Positions 51,844-60,204 of a stretch of 64,000 nucleotides of DNA are shown one piece after another. The notes beneath the pieces were generated by a model. That model saw nothing but the letters and a program-made list of their open reading frames with translations. It ran no database searches and was not told the DNA's origin. The stretch lies in contig NZ_JAUCCV010000010.1 of the NCBI RefSeq assembly GCF_034675905.1, positions 434,001 to 498,000 on the forward strand, given 5' to 3'. This stretch comes from Castellaniella sp034675905 (GTDB lineage Bacteria > Pseudomonadota > Gammaproteobacteria > Burkholderiales > Burkholderiaceae_B). A program made the translations under genes and the position numbers. The first letter of the stretch is position 1, and each line of letters opens with the position of its first letter.

Positions 51844-54609
51844 TCAATACCAGCTGCCATGCCGGCGGATATAGGCCGTCTTCACCACCTGCGTCAGGGC
51901 GACGTAGCCGGCGATGGTCAATGCCAGCCAGGCGAAATAGACCGGCGGCAGGCTGACGAAACCCATGGCGCCGGCCAGCGGCGAAAAGGGCAGCCAGCAC
52001 GCCAGCCCGATGGCGGCAAAGGTCGACAGCAGCACCGGCAGCGACGCCGTGCTCTGCAGGAACGGAATCCGCCGCGTGCGCAGCATGTGCACCACGAAGG
52101 TCTGCGATACCAGCCCCTCGATGAACCAGCCGGAATTCATGATGGCCTGACCGCCGTCGCCGCCATGCAGCGCATAGGCAGCCCCCGCGCCAAACACGGT
52201 CCACAACAACAGGTAGGTGGTGATGTCGAACACCGAGGACGTCGGCCCCAGCCACAGCATGAACCGCCGGATGTTGCCCGCCTCCCATTTGCGCGGCTTT
52301 TTCATGAACTCGTCATCCATGCGATCCCAGGGCAACGTCAGCTGAGAAATATCGTAGACCAGGTTCTGGATCAGCAACTGCAAGGCCAGCATGGGTTCCC
52401 ACGGCAGCCAGGCCGATGCCACCAGCACCGAGAACACATTGCCGAAATTCGAGCTGGCCGTCATGTTCAGGTACTTGAGGATGTTGCCGAAGGTCTCGCG
52501 GCCTTTGATCACGCCCTGCTCCAGCACCATCAGATCCTTTTCCAGCAGCACGATGTCGGCCGTTTCCTTGGCGATGTCGGCGCCGGAATCCACCGAAATA
52601 CCCACGTCGGCATCGCGCAGCGCGGGAGCGTCGTTGATGCCGTCGCCCAGGAATCCCACCGTATGGCCATTGGCCTGCAAGGCCTTGACCACGCGGGATT
52701 TCTGCAGCGGCGTGAGCTTGGCGAACAACACGGCGGATTCGACGCGACGGCCCAGCGCCGCATCGTCCATGTCTTCGATCTCGGCGCCCAGCATCAGCCG
52801 TGCATCGCCCTGCCCCCCCACATCCAGGCCCACGTCACGGCAGACCTTGGCGGCGACGATGGGGTTGTCGCCCGTCAACACCTTGACGGTCACACCATAG
52901 TCATTCAGCGCCCGGATGGCCGCCAAGGCGGAATCCTTGGGCGGGTCCAGGAAGGTCAGGAAACCACGCACCACCAGGTCGCATTCGTCGGCAGCGCTGA
53001 ACTGCGTGCCGGCGTTCTCGGGCAGGCGGCGCGCGGCGACGACCAGCACGCGAAAACCATCGCGGTTGTAGGCTTCGGCGCGCTGCAGCAGACGTTCGCG
53101 CATCGGCGCATCCAACGGCATTTCATGCCCGTCCGCGACGATGCGGGTGCTGGCCGCCAGCATTTCCTCGACCGCGCCCTTGGTGATCATCTGCAGCGTT
53201 CCGGCGGCATCCCGGATTACGACCGATAGACGGCGGCGGACGAAGTCGAAGGGGATTTCGTCTACCTTTTCACCGCTGGCGGAGGCCCAACCGCGCGTTT
53301 CCTGCGCGCAAGCCACGATCGCACGATCCATCAGATTGCGCTGCCCGCTCTGATGGATGCTGTTGAGCCAGCCCAGACGCAGCACCTCTTCGTCAGCCTC
53401 GCCGTCCACGTTGAAATGGTGTTCCAGGATGATGCGATCCTGCGTCAATGTGCCCGTCTTGTCGGTGCACAGCACATCCATGGCGCCAAAATTCTGCACG
53501 GAATTCAGGCGCTTGACGACCACCTTGCGGCGCGCCATGGCGACCGCGCCCTTTGCCAGATTGGTCGAGACGACCATGGGAAGCATTTCCGGCGTCAGGC
53601 CTACCGCCACCGCCAGCGCAAACGTCAGCGCCGTCACCCAGTCGCCCTTGGTCAGCCCATTGATCAAAAATACGACCGGCACCATGACCAGCATGAACTT
53701 GATCAGCAGCCACGAGACGCTGTTGACGCCCCGGTCAAAGCTGGTTTCCACCCGCTTGGCCGACACGACGTTACGCGCCAGCGAACCGAAATACGTGTTC
53801 TGTCCGGTGGCGACCACCACGGCGGTCGCCGTGCCGCTGACCACATTGGTCCCCATGAAACAAATGCCGGCCAGATCCAGCAGATCAGTGCTCCCGCACG
53901 ACTGCGCCTCTGCGTGTTTGGCGCTGACGCTGCCCAGCGTATCGTATTTTTCGACCGGCAAGGCCTCGCCGGTCAGGATGGCCTGACTGATGAACAGGTC
54001 GCGCGAGTGCAGCAAGCGCACATCCGCCGGAATCATATCGCCGGCCTGCAGCTTGATGACATCGCCCGGCACCAACTCGCTCATGGGCAGTTCGCAGCGC
54101 ACCGGCACGCTGGCCTGGCGGTCGCGGCGCAACACTGTCGCCGTGCTGCGCACCATGGACTTCAGCTTCTCGGCGGCGCGGCCGGATCGGTATTCCTGGA
54201 CAAAGCGCAGCAAGCCGCTGATCGCTACCATCGTCACCATGATGACGATGCCGGTCCATTCGCGGTCCGCTGGCGCGGCAAACAGAACATCCGTGCAATA
54301 CGACACCGCCGCCAGCCCCAGCAGCACCATCACGAAAGGATTGCGGAATGCGGATAACAGCTGCAACCAGGCCGGCGCGGGTTTGTCGTGAGACACCTCG
54401 TTCAAGCCTTCCACGGCGCGGCGGGCGACGACTTCGGCATCCGTCAGGCCCGCGTCCTGCGTGCGCAATGCAGCCAGACTTTCCTGAACGGAAAGTTGGG
54501 CATGCCGGGCGATCGGCATGGCGCGGTTTTTTTGTGGCGCCGTGGACGGCGCCCGGGTGCTGCGCAAACCGGACAGGCCCGGCAGCAATACTTCGTTGAC
54601 TTGCTTCAT
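51844..54609 (-). CDS. mgtA: Magnesium-transporting P-type ATPase
   Basis: A 921-residue P3B-type ATPase importing Mg2+. The phosphorylation motif VLCTDKTGTLTQ, the TGE of the actuator domain (AILTGEALPVEK), the hinge GDGINDAPALRDADVG and about ten membrane helices are present; NEVSHDKPAPAWLQLLSAF is the typical N-terminal segment. Ten C-terminal residues (KTAYIRRHGSWY region) match the family end. Its ribosome site is buried in a hairpin behind an acidic leader ORF, suggesting magnesium-dependent control. It is followed by a two-component pair. Confidence 0.95.
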   Translation of the reverse strand: MKQVNEVLLPGLSGLRSTRAPSTAPQKNRAMPIARHAQLSVQESLAALRTQDAGLTDAEVVARRAVEGLNEVSHDKPAPAWLQLLSAFRNPFVMVLLGLAAVSYCTDVLFAAPADREWTGIVIMVTMVAISGLLRFVQEYRSGRAAEKLKSMVRSTATVLRRDRQASVPVRCELPMSELVPGDVIKLQAGDMIPADVRLLHSRDLFISQAILTGEALPVEKYDTLGSVSAKHAEAQSCGSTDLLDLAGICFMGTNVVSGTATAVVVATGQNTYFGSLARNVVSAKRVETSFDRGVNSVSWLLIKFMLVMVPVVFLINGLTKGDWVTALTFALAVAVGLTPEMLPMVVSTNLAKGAVAMARRKVVVKRLNSVQNFGAMDVLCTDKTGTLTQDRIILEHHFNVDGEADEEVLRLGWLNSIHQSGQRNLMDRAIVACAQETRGWASASGEKVDEIPFDFVRRRLSVVIRDAAGTLQMITKGAVEEMLAASTRIVADGHEMPLDAPMRERLLQRAEAYNRDGFRVLVVAARRLPENAGTQFSAADECDLVVRGFLTFLDPPKDSALAAIRALNDYGVTVKVLTGDNPIVAAKVCRDVGLDVGGQGDARLMLGAEIEDMDDAALGRRVESAVLFAKLTPLQKSRVVKALQANGHTVGFLGDGINDAPALRDADVGISVDSGADIAKETADIVLLEKDLMVLEQGVIKGRETFGNILKYLNMTASSNFGNVFSVLVASAWLPWEPMLALQLLIQNLVYDISQLTLPWDRMDDEFMKKPRKWEAGNIRRFMLWLGPTSSVFDITTYLLLWTVFGAGAAYALHGGDGGQAIMNSGWFIEGLVSQTFVVHMLRTRRIPFLQSTASLPVLLSTFAAIGLACWLPFSPLAGAMGFVSLPPVYFAWLALTIAGYVALTQVVKTAYIRRHGSWY

Positions 54610-54613
54610 GTGT

Positions 54614-54647
54614 GTGCTCCCGCCCCGGGCGACCCGGGCGAGAGCAC
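54614..54647 (-). promoter_or_regulatory. Hairpin sequestering the mgtA ribosome-binding site
   Basis: On the minus strand GTGCTCTCGCCCGGG (54647-54633) folds onto CCCGGGGCGGGAGCAC (54629-54614) with a three-base loop and two irregularities. The GGGAG that should serve as the mgtA Shine-Dalgarno lies in the 3-prime arm, five bases before the ATG. Opening of this stem would be needed for translation. Confidence 0.65.
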
Positions 54648-54654
54648 GCAGACC

Positions 54655-54795
54655 TTAAGGCGCAAGCGTCTCCTGCCCAAGGCGAGCCCAGGCTCGATGG
54701 GTACTGGAAATAGGATGAGACGGGCAATGGCGTGCGGCGTCTGTCGCCGGATCGCCTTCTATATCGCCGCTATCTGATTCGCTGTCGTCGGTCAT
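54655..54795 (-). CDS. Acidic leader ORF upstream of mgtA, candidate Mg2+ sensor peptide
   Basis: A 46-codon ORF preceded by a perfect AGGAGG (54805-54810, ten bases before the ATG) and ending 45 bases before mgtA. Its first 20 residues carry eight Asp/Glu (MTDDSESDSGDIEGDPATDA). In enterobacteria the mgtA leader peptide MgtL senses magnesium because acidic/proline nascent chains destabilise ribosomes when Mg2+ is low. Composition and position fit the same principle, though the sequence is unrelated. An in-frame ATG three codons earlier (54804) is too close to the ribosome site. Confidence 0.6.
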   Translation of the reverse strand: MTDDSESDSGDIEGDPATDAARHCPSHPISSTHRAWARLGQETLAP

Positions 54796-54970
54796 GGTGC
54801 GCATGCCTCCTGTCAGATCGGAAATAGAAACGGATCGCCTGCTGTGCAGGCCGTCATATGCAGGGTGGACGGTCACGCCAAGCGCCTGCGGCCAGAGACG
54901 ATGGAAATGCATGTCTGTGGAACAGGAGAAGTGTAGAACACGCGTCCAACGCCGAACAGGCAGCGAGCCA

Positions 54971-54984
54971 TATACCTTGGTATA
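54971..54984. promoter_or_regulatory. Palindrome TATACC-TT-GGTATA between ZIP and mgtA genes
   Basis: A perfect 6+6 palindrome in the region that should hold the mgtA promoter, 27 bases beyond the ZIP gene stop. Outer bases CGAGCC (54964-54969) and GGCTCG (55003-55008) also pair. It could be a metal-regulator site; nothing here identifies the protein. Confidence 0.35.
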
Positions 54985-55010
54985 GATCGCCGGCGTGAAA
55001 AAGGCTCGAC

Positions 55011-55922
55011 TCAGCCCAGCGCCGTGTCCAGAAACATCATCACGGCAAACCCCGCCATCAGGCCTACCGTGGCCGCCGTCTGGTGGCCGTTGCGGTGGGT
55101 TTCCGGGATCACTTCGTGAGACACCACAAAAATCATGGCCCCCGCGGCAATCCCCAGACTGACGGGATAAGCGATCAGCAAACCGCTGGCCATGCCGACA
55201 CCGATCAGCGCGCCCAGAGGCTCCATCAATCCAGAGGCAACCGCCACGCCCACAGCAGGCCCCATGCCCAGGCCGATCGCCCGCAGGGCCAGCGCCACGG
55301 CCAGGCCTTCCGGGATATCCTGGATGGCGATCGCCATCGTCAAGGGCAGGCCGACCGACAAGTCACCCTGAGCGAAACCGACCCCGATGGCCATGCCTTC
55401 GGGCAAGTTATGCAAGATGATGGCCAGCACAAAGAGCCAGACCCCGCTGACCCGTTCGACGGCCGGCCCATGCGCGCCAGAGCCCTCATGGGCATGAGGC
55501 GTGAAGTAATCCAGCCCCAGCATCAGCAGCACACCCAACGCCAAGCCAACCACCACCGTCAAGGCCGCCCCCATGCCGCTGTCCAGCAGATCGCGGGCCG
55601 CGTCCAGCCCTGGCAAGATCAGCGAAAACGACGCCGCCGCGAGCATCATGCCGGCGGCAAAGCCCAGCATGCAATCCTGAGTGCGGGTCTCGACCCGGCG
55701 CAGCACCAGCGCCCCAAGCGCCCCCAAGGCCGTCGCCCCGAAACCGGCCAGGCCGCCCAGCGCCGCATATCCCAGATACGCGCGATTGTCGCCGGAAAAG
55801 GACGCCACACCGCTGCTGAGCAATAACCAGAACACCGCCAGCAGCGCCACCAGCAAGCCTGCGGCGGCAATCCGATGCGCCAGGAATTGGCGCCGCCAGG
55901 CGCTCAGCACTGAAACTGTCAT
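55011..55922 (-). CDS. ZIP family divalent metal transporter
   Basis: A 303-residue polytopic membrane protein with about eight helices. The metal-binding helices show LHNLPEGMAIGVGFAQG and IQDIPEGLAVALAL, the paired H-x3-E type signatures of ZIP transporters, and a His-bearing loop FTPHAHEGSGAHG lies between helices 3 and 4. It probably imports zinc or related ions (ZupT-like or GufA-like). The ATG at 55922 follows AAGGGGA; six upstream codons begin with TTG and are not used. It is upstream of mgtA on the same strand. Confidence 0.9.
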   Translation of the reverse strand: MTVSVLSAWRRQFLAHRIAAAGLLVALLAVFWLLLSSGVASFSGDNRAYLGYAALGGLAGFGATALGALGALVLRRVETRTQDCMLGFAAGMMLAAASFSLILPGLDAARDLLDSGMGAALTVVVGLALGVLLMLGLDYFTPHAHEGSGAHGPAVERVSGVWLFVLAIILHNLPEGMAIGVGFAQGDLSVGLPLTMAIAIQDIPEGLAVALALRAIGLGMGPAVGVAVASGLMEPLGALIGVGMASGLLIAYPVSLGIAAGAMIFVVSHEVIPETHRNGHQTAATVGLMAGFAVMMFLDTALG

Positions 55923-56134
55923 CTGTTTCCCCTTGGCCAAGCCGTGTAGCCATGATCGAAATCATATCAGCCGGCATGGCCGCTCCCAGTGCCGGCAGCC
56001 AGACCCCTCGCGCGAAGCGCTGATTCCCCGATTTGATGAACAGGGGATTAAGGGATTACCCGTATAAATGGAAAAGTGATTCCGAATTCCGCTTATTTAT
56101 CGCAGCGCAACAACCGCCCATACTGGTCCCCATC

Positions 56135-56182
56135 AGAGCAGTTCATATCAAGCACCGCGGAAAACCCGCAACGAACTGCTCT
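56135..56182 (+). other. Long stem-loop in the 5-prime leader of the DUF4148 gene
   Basis: AGAGCAGTTC (56135-56144) pairs exactly with GAACTGCTCT (56173-56182) across 28 bases, ending 28 bases before the start codon. It probably stabilises or regulates the transcript. The rest of the gap 55923-56134 shows AT-richer promoter-like DNA and no gene. Confidence 0.5.
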
Positions 56183-56210
56183 CCCTATCAACCGATTGAA
56201 GGAAACCATC

Positions 56211-56597
56211 ATGAAAGTGACCGCTACTCTTGCCGCTCTGTCCCTTGGCCTGGCTGTGTCCGGCATTGCTCAGGCTGCTCAGCCCGAAGCCTCTCTGACC
56301 CGCGCTGAAGTCGTCCAGGAACTGCACGCCGCTCAAGCCCAAGGCCTGATCACCTACGTCGAGGATAACCAGTATCCGCGCACCGTGACGCCCAGCACCA
56401 AGTCACGTGCTGAAGTGGTCAACGAACTGCGCTTGGCTCAATCGCAAGGTCTGGTCGCTTCTGTCAATCAGAACGATTATCCTCGCCAAGCTGAGGCCAA
56501 TAGCCAGCTGAGCCGCGCCCAGGTGCTGGCCCAATTGAATCAGGCCCGCAAGAACGGCACGCTGGACCTGTCCAACGACAACAGCTATCCGCTGTGA
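56211..56597 (+). CDS. DUF4148 family exported protein
   Basis: A 128-residue protein with a signal peptide (MKVTATLAALSLGLAVSGIA, cleavage at AQAA) and three repeats of a roughly 30-residue unit: LTRAEVVQELHAAQAQGLI, KSRAEVVNELRLAQSQGLV and LSRAQVLAQLNQARKNGTL, each ending in a xxYP motif. DUF4148 proteins are common and abundant in Burkholderiales and have no established function. AAGGAAA precedes the ATG. Two strong hairpins follow, and the 5-prime leader is also structured, which suggests a highly expressed stable message. Confidence 0.88.
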   Translation: MKVTATLAALSLGLAVSGIAQAAQPEASLTRAEVVQELHAAQAQGLITYVEDNQYPRTVTPSTKSRAEVVNELRLAQSQGLVASVNQNDYPRQAEANSQLSRAQVLAQLNQARKNGTLDLSNDNSYPL

Positions 56598-56604
56598 TGT
56601 TGTA

Positions 56605-56629
56605 GGCGGCTGCCTCACTGGCAGCCGCC
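56605..56629 (+). terminator. Stem-loop after the DUF4148 gene
   Basis: GGCGGCTGCC (56605-56614) pairs perfectly with 56620-56629 across TCACT, eight bases after the stop. Confidence 0.75.
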
Positions 56630-56636
56630 AGCGGGA

Positions 56637-56668
56637 AAAATGGCCACACGATTCAGTGTGGCCATTTT
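56637..56668 (+). terminator. Second hairpin, intrinsic terminator
   Basis: AAAATGGCCACAC (56637-56649) pairs with GTGTGGCCATTTT (56656-56668); the A/T-flanked stem makes it functional on both strands. Confidence 0.82.
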
Positions 56669-56709
56669 GCGTTGGAGACAGCGCAACTATCCACCGATGG
56701 TGGTCGAGT

Positions 56710-57807
56710 GGTAATCCCCCCATTTTTAGCGATTGCCAGAAGTAGGCAGGCTATGCGGCCATGGCCAACCGCTGTTTTGGGGTGATGCCGCCCAAGGCCA
56801 TATTTTGGCGTTCGTGATTGTAGGACCACATCCACTCTGTCGCTGCGCGCTGGACCTGATCCAGATCTTCCCAGTGATATTGGGACAGCCACTCGTAGCG
56901 CACAGTCCGATTGAACCGCTCGACGTAGGCGTTCTGTTGCGGCTTGCCCGGCTGGATGTATTCCAGCTTGATGCCCCACCGTCGAGCCCATTCTGCGATC
57001 GCTGAACTTAGGTATTCAGTGTAATGACCCAGCGCTTCGCGGTTGAAGTCGTCAATCACGTTGAGCAGCCGGATACTACGCCCATCGGCCAGCTGGTCAT
57101 GCATGAAGTCCATCGACCAGACGTGATTCATGGCAGCGTGCACTGTCAGCGGCTCAGGAGTCTGGCGCACCAGGCGTTTGCGCGGCTTGATCCGCAGGTT
57201 CAGCTCCAACTCCCGATAGATGCGGTAGATCCTTTTGTGGTTCCAGCCGAATCCCTTCACGTTGCGCAGATACCGGTAGCACAGTCCAAATCCCCAGTTG
57301 CGGTGGTTGCCCGTCAGGTGCGGCAGCCAGTCGGCGATTTCGTCGTTTTCAGCCTTGTGCTTGCACTCATAGCGATAGCACGTCTGGCTGATGCCAAACG
57401 TCTCGCAGGCCAACCTGACCGATACCCCTCGCTCCTGCACGACGCGTTGAGCCATCTCGCGGCGGCGAGATGGCTTCACCACTTTTTTTTCGAGAGCCTC
57501 CGCGCGCAGCTCGGCCTTGAGCTTCTCTTCGACGTACATCTTGCGTAGCCGGGCGTTCTCCGCCTCCAGCTCCTTCATCCGCGACATCATCGGCACATCC
57601 ATGCCGCCGTACTTGGCGCGCCACTTATAGAACGTCGCGGAGCTGATGCCCAGTTCACGGCACATCTCAGGCACCGTGATGCCGGCCTCCACTCGTTTGA
57701 TCGCGTCCAGGATCTGGCTGTCTGTGAATCGTGATTTCTTCATGCTGTAGAACTCCTCAATGAGAAAGTTCTACTTCTGATCTCACCACCTTTATGGGGA
57801 GATTACC
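56710..57807 (-). mobile_element. IS3-family insertion sequence, defective
   Basis: The ends are imperfect inverted repeats: GGTAATCCCCCCAT from 56710 and its counterpart ending at 57807 (rc GGTAATCTCCCCAT), with CAGAAGTAG recurring about 20 bases inside each end. The element is about 1.1 kb and encodes one transposase carrying an internal deletion, so it can no longer move by itself. No flanking target duplication is evident. It marks the left edge of the low-GC island. Confidence 0.8.
56751..57743 (-). pseudogene. IS3-family transposase with internal deletion
   Basis: A 330-residue frame. OrfA part: helix-turn-helix MKKSRFTDSQILDAIKRVEA followed by a leucine-zipper-like ELEAENARLRKMYVEEKL. 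OrfB part: HTH_21 and an rve integrase core with the first Asp (VWSMDFMHDQL) and the Glu (NAYVERFNRTVRYEW). Between DDFNREALG and EYLSSAIAEW the family has about 40 residues including the second catalytic Asp (DNGPEY); here they are missing, near 57025-57036, without a frame change. OrfA and OrfB read as one frame across an A8 tract (57483-57490) of the kind used for programmed frameshifting. Confidence 0.85.
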
Positions 57808-57922
57808 GTTTGGCCTACATGCAGGCATAGGTCTACTGCACCGGAGCGGCACGCTGGACTTCGAGTAAACTTTGCAACGTGCTATCGCGGATGTGCATCT
57901 AACACGGGTACCAAAAAGCAGA

Positions 57923-58756
57923 ATGAAGACGGCATCGCCTCTCAGATATCCCGGCGGAAAGTGGCGAGTTGCTCCCTTCTTCAATCGCCTACTCGCTACG
58001 AACAAGCTGGAAGGGATTGACTACGCAGAACCGTATGCGGGCGGGGCATCCCTTGCCCTCAGCCTCCTCTTCCAGAACCAGGTTGGAACGATATATTTGA
58101 ACGACTTGGACGTCGCCATCTATTCTTTTTGGAGGGCCGTTCTCGAACACAACCAGCGCTTCGTTGACGCGGTAGCGGCCGTCGAGGTCACACCTCGTGA
58201 GTGGGTGCGTCAGCGCGATATCTACGGGCTTGGCAGGTGTGCTGATCCCTTTGCTCTGGGGTTTGCCACTTTTTTCCTCAACAGGACAAACCACTCAGGT
58301 ATCATGAACGGCGGAATGATCGGCGGCAAGGCTCAAAGCGGCGAATGGAGGCTTGACGCGCGTTTTAACAAAGATGATCTGACAACGCGCATAGAGCGCG
58401 TCGGTCATCATCGCTCACGGATACATCTGTCCAACCTCGATGCGCTAGTGTTCCTCGCTCGCCTAAGACGACACCGGCGTCAGAAGCTGATCTACTTCGA
58501 TCCTCCTTACTTTAAGAAGGGGCCCGATCTTTACATGAACGCATATAGCCCAAAAGATCACGCCAAGGTACGCAACGCGGTTGCCAACATTGCAGGGCCG
58601 TGGGTTGTGTCCTACGATGATGTACCAGAAATTCGACAGCTGTATACCGGTGTCAAGACGCGTAGATTTAACTTGTTACATAGTGCAAGGGAAACCAGAA
58701 CTGGCAAGGAAGTCTTGTTTTTCTCCAGTGCCCTCAGAGTCCCTCGTTCCGTTTGA
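57923..58756 (+). CDS. DNA adenine methyltransferase, D12 class
   Basis: A 277-residue Dam-like N6-adenine methylase. The SAM-binding motif I region reads LRYPGGKWRVAPFF and YAEPYAGGASLALSLLF; catalytic motif IV is IYFDPPYFKKGP. Both are in the alpha-class order of Dam/M.EcoRV-like enzymes. It is shorter and more divergent than chromosomal Dam, and its codon use is visibly more AT-rich than genes outside the island. The ATG at 57923 is selected because it starts the conserved MKTASPLRYPGGK. It heads the four-gene cassette. No restriction endonuclease is adjacent, so it may be a solitary or protective methylase. Confidence 0.88.
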   Translation: MKTASPLRYPGGKWRVAPFFNRLLATNKLEGIDYAEPYAGGASLALSLLFQNQVGTIYLNDLDVAIYSFWRAVLEHNQRFVDAVAAVEVTPREWVRQRDIYGLGRCADPFALGFATFFLNRTNHSGIMNGGMIGGKAQSGEWRLDARFNKDDLTTRIERVGHHRSRIHLSNLDALVFLARLRRHRRQKLIYFDPPYFKKGPDLYMNAYSPKDHAKVRNAVANIAGPWVVSYDDVPEIRQLYTGVKTRRFNLLHSARETRTGKEVLFFSSALRVPRSV

Positions 58757-58818
58757 TCAAAAATTAGATCTTAGGGTCCCAAGTAGTAAAATGCTCGAAG
58801 TAGCTATTGGAGGCTGAT

Positions 58819-59490
58819 ATGACCCACATCCGGACAGCACTGCCCGGGTTGGGGTGCCGCTTTTGTCGTATTGGTGCAGGTGGTGCCCAACTTGGCCATG
58901 ACCGCATTTTGATGGAGTCAGATGACTACTTTGCGATTGCATCCATCGGCGGGTTCGTCGAAGGGTGGACACTGGTGTGCCCTAAACACCACACTCTGAA
59001 CTTATCAGACGACTATGGTCGCGATGCTCTGTGTGACTTTGTGTCAGAAGCTGCAAACGTGGTGTCGATGGCATACGGTCCTGTCGTTGCCTTCGAGCAC
59101 GGCGTAAGGCGGCATGGTTCCCTTACCGGTTGCGGCACCGATCACGCGCATCTTCATCTCGTGCCGTTTTCCAGTTCTCTCGTTGACTGTGCCTTTAGTC
59201 ACGATCGGACACGAACATGGATTCGTGGCTCGGCACAGGATGTCGAGCCACTGACTCTTGGCAGTGAGTACTTCCTGATGGCAGACTCAGTGGATAAGCT
59301 TTGGAAGGACGCTTACATTTCACAAGTGAGTCAGCCGGAATCACAGTTTTTCCGCAAGATCTTGGCTTCACACCTGGGATTCGACGGACAGTCAGATTAC
59401 CATTTGTTTCCGTTCACTGAGACGGTCGAGCGGACATCCCAGCGGATCGGTGAAGTGGCACACGCACATTACATCGCTACGACAACATAG
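58819..59490 (+). CDS. HIT-domain nucleotide-binding protein in the island
   Basis: A 223-residue protein with an N-terminal CRFC pair (residues 13-16), the HIT fold (FVEGWTLVCPKHHTLNLSDD) and the triad TDHAHLHLVPF. The family normally ends shortly after the triad, but here about 110 further residues follow, with no recognised domain. HIT enzymes act on nucleoside phosphoramidates, Ap4A or adenylylated intermediates. GGAGG five bases upstream supports the ATG at 58819. It lies 62 bases after the methylase and 12 before the membrane protein gene, so the cassette looks cotranscribed. Confidence 0.8.
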   Translation: MTHIRTALPGLGCRFCRIGAGGAQLGHDRILMESDDYFAIASIGGFVEGWTLVCPKHHTLNLSDDYGRDALCDFVSEAANVVSMAYGPVVAFEHGVRRHGSLTGCGTDHAHLHLVPFSSSLVDCAFSHDRTRTWIRGSAQDVEPLTLGSEYFLMADSVDKLWKDAYISQVSQPESQFFRKILASHLGFDGQSDYHLFPFTETVERTSQRIGEVAHAHYIATTT

Positions 59491-59502
59491 GGTCCGCACG
59501 CC

Positions 59503-60204
59503 ATGGCATCAGAGGGTAGTGGTCGCGCAGAGCTGTGGCAAGCAGTACCCGCTGCTGGTATTGCTAATGGTAACGAGGCGGAGTGGGCAACACTGACCAA
59601 CGCGCCACCTGCGGACACTAACGCCACGCAGAGCGTACCCAACCCCATTTCACGCGACGAAGCCGACGGGCGGCTGGCCCTCGACTGGAAATCTCGCTAC
59701 CCCAAAGAAGCACGAGCCCAAATTAGGAAGGAAGCCGCAGCCGTAGCTGCGATTTCAGTGGGATCGCTTGTGATGGTGTTCCTGGTGTGGAGCGGGCTGT
59801 TAGTTAAATGGACTGGTTGTGACGTATGCACCCGACACGCGTTTTCACGTTATGGCTACTTCTTTTTTGGCGGCGTACTGGGCGGAACGCTGTTCGGCAT
59901 CAAGTATCTCTATCACGTCGTCGCCAAAGGTTTCTGGAACCAAGATCGATGCCTTTGGCGGGTCTTGTCCCCGCTGCTTGCCGGTTCATTGGCTTTCATT
60001 ATTGGAGCTCTGACAGACGCTGGATTCCTCGGCTTGACAGTAAGTGCCAGTAAGGCACCAGCTTTCCTCTCATTGGGCTTTATAACCGGCTACTTTGGCG
60101 ACAAAGCTCTCGCTAAAATGACGGAGATAGCTGACGTAATTTTCGGCACGCGTGGCGCACCGAAATCGAGTCACACTGCTGAAAAACCTGATGGGCAACA
60201 ATAA
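59503..60204 (+). CDS. Hypothetical membrane protein with four helices
   Basis: I do not recognise this 233-residue protein. The first 75 residues are soluble, polar and charged. Four hydrophobic segments follow: about 77-102, 118-141, 156-182 and 187-206 (for example AAISVGSLVMVFLVWSGLL and LAGSLAFIIGALTDAGFLGL). A Cys pair (CDVC) lies in the first loop. It sits between the HIT gene and the dikinase-MazG gene, overlapping the latter by 14 bases, so it is probably a functional partner, for instance a membrane anchor or effector. Confidence 0.7.
   Translation: MASEGSGRAELWQAVPAAGIANGNEAEWATLTNAPPADTNATQSVPNPISRDEADGRLALDWKSRYPKEARAQIRKEAAAVAAISVGSLVMVFLVWSGLLVKWTGCDVCTRHAFSRYGYFFFGGVLGGTLFGIKYLYHVVAKGFWNQDRCLWRVLSPLLAGSLAFIIGALTDAGFLGLTVSASKAPAFLSLGFITGYFGDKALAKMTEIADVIFGTRGAPKSSHTAEKPDGQQ

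Noticed and set aside
54610..54810. An M-box magnesium riboswitch upstream of mgtA
   Set aside because: The region holds a leader ORF and one hairpin; I see no M-box architecture, which needs a longer multi-helix leader.
57744..57922. A tRNA or attachment site marking integration of the accessory island
   Set aside because: No tRNA-like cloverleaf, integrase gene or direct repeat was found; only IS ends border the region.
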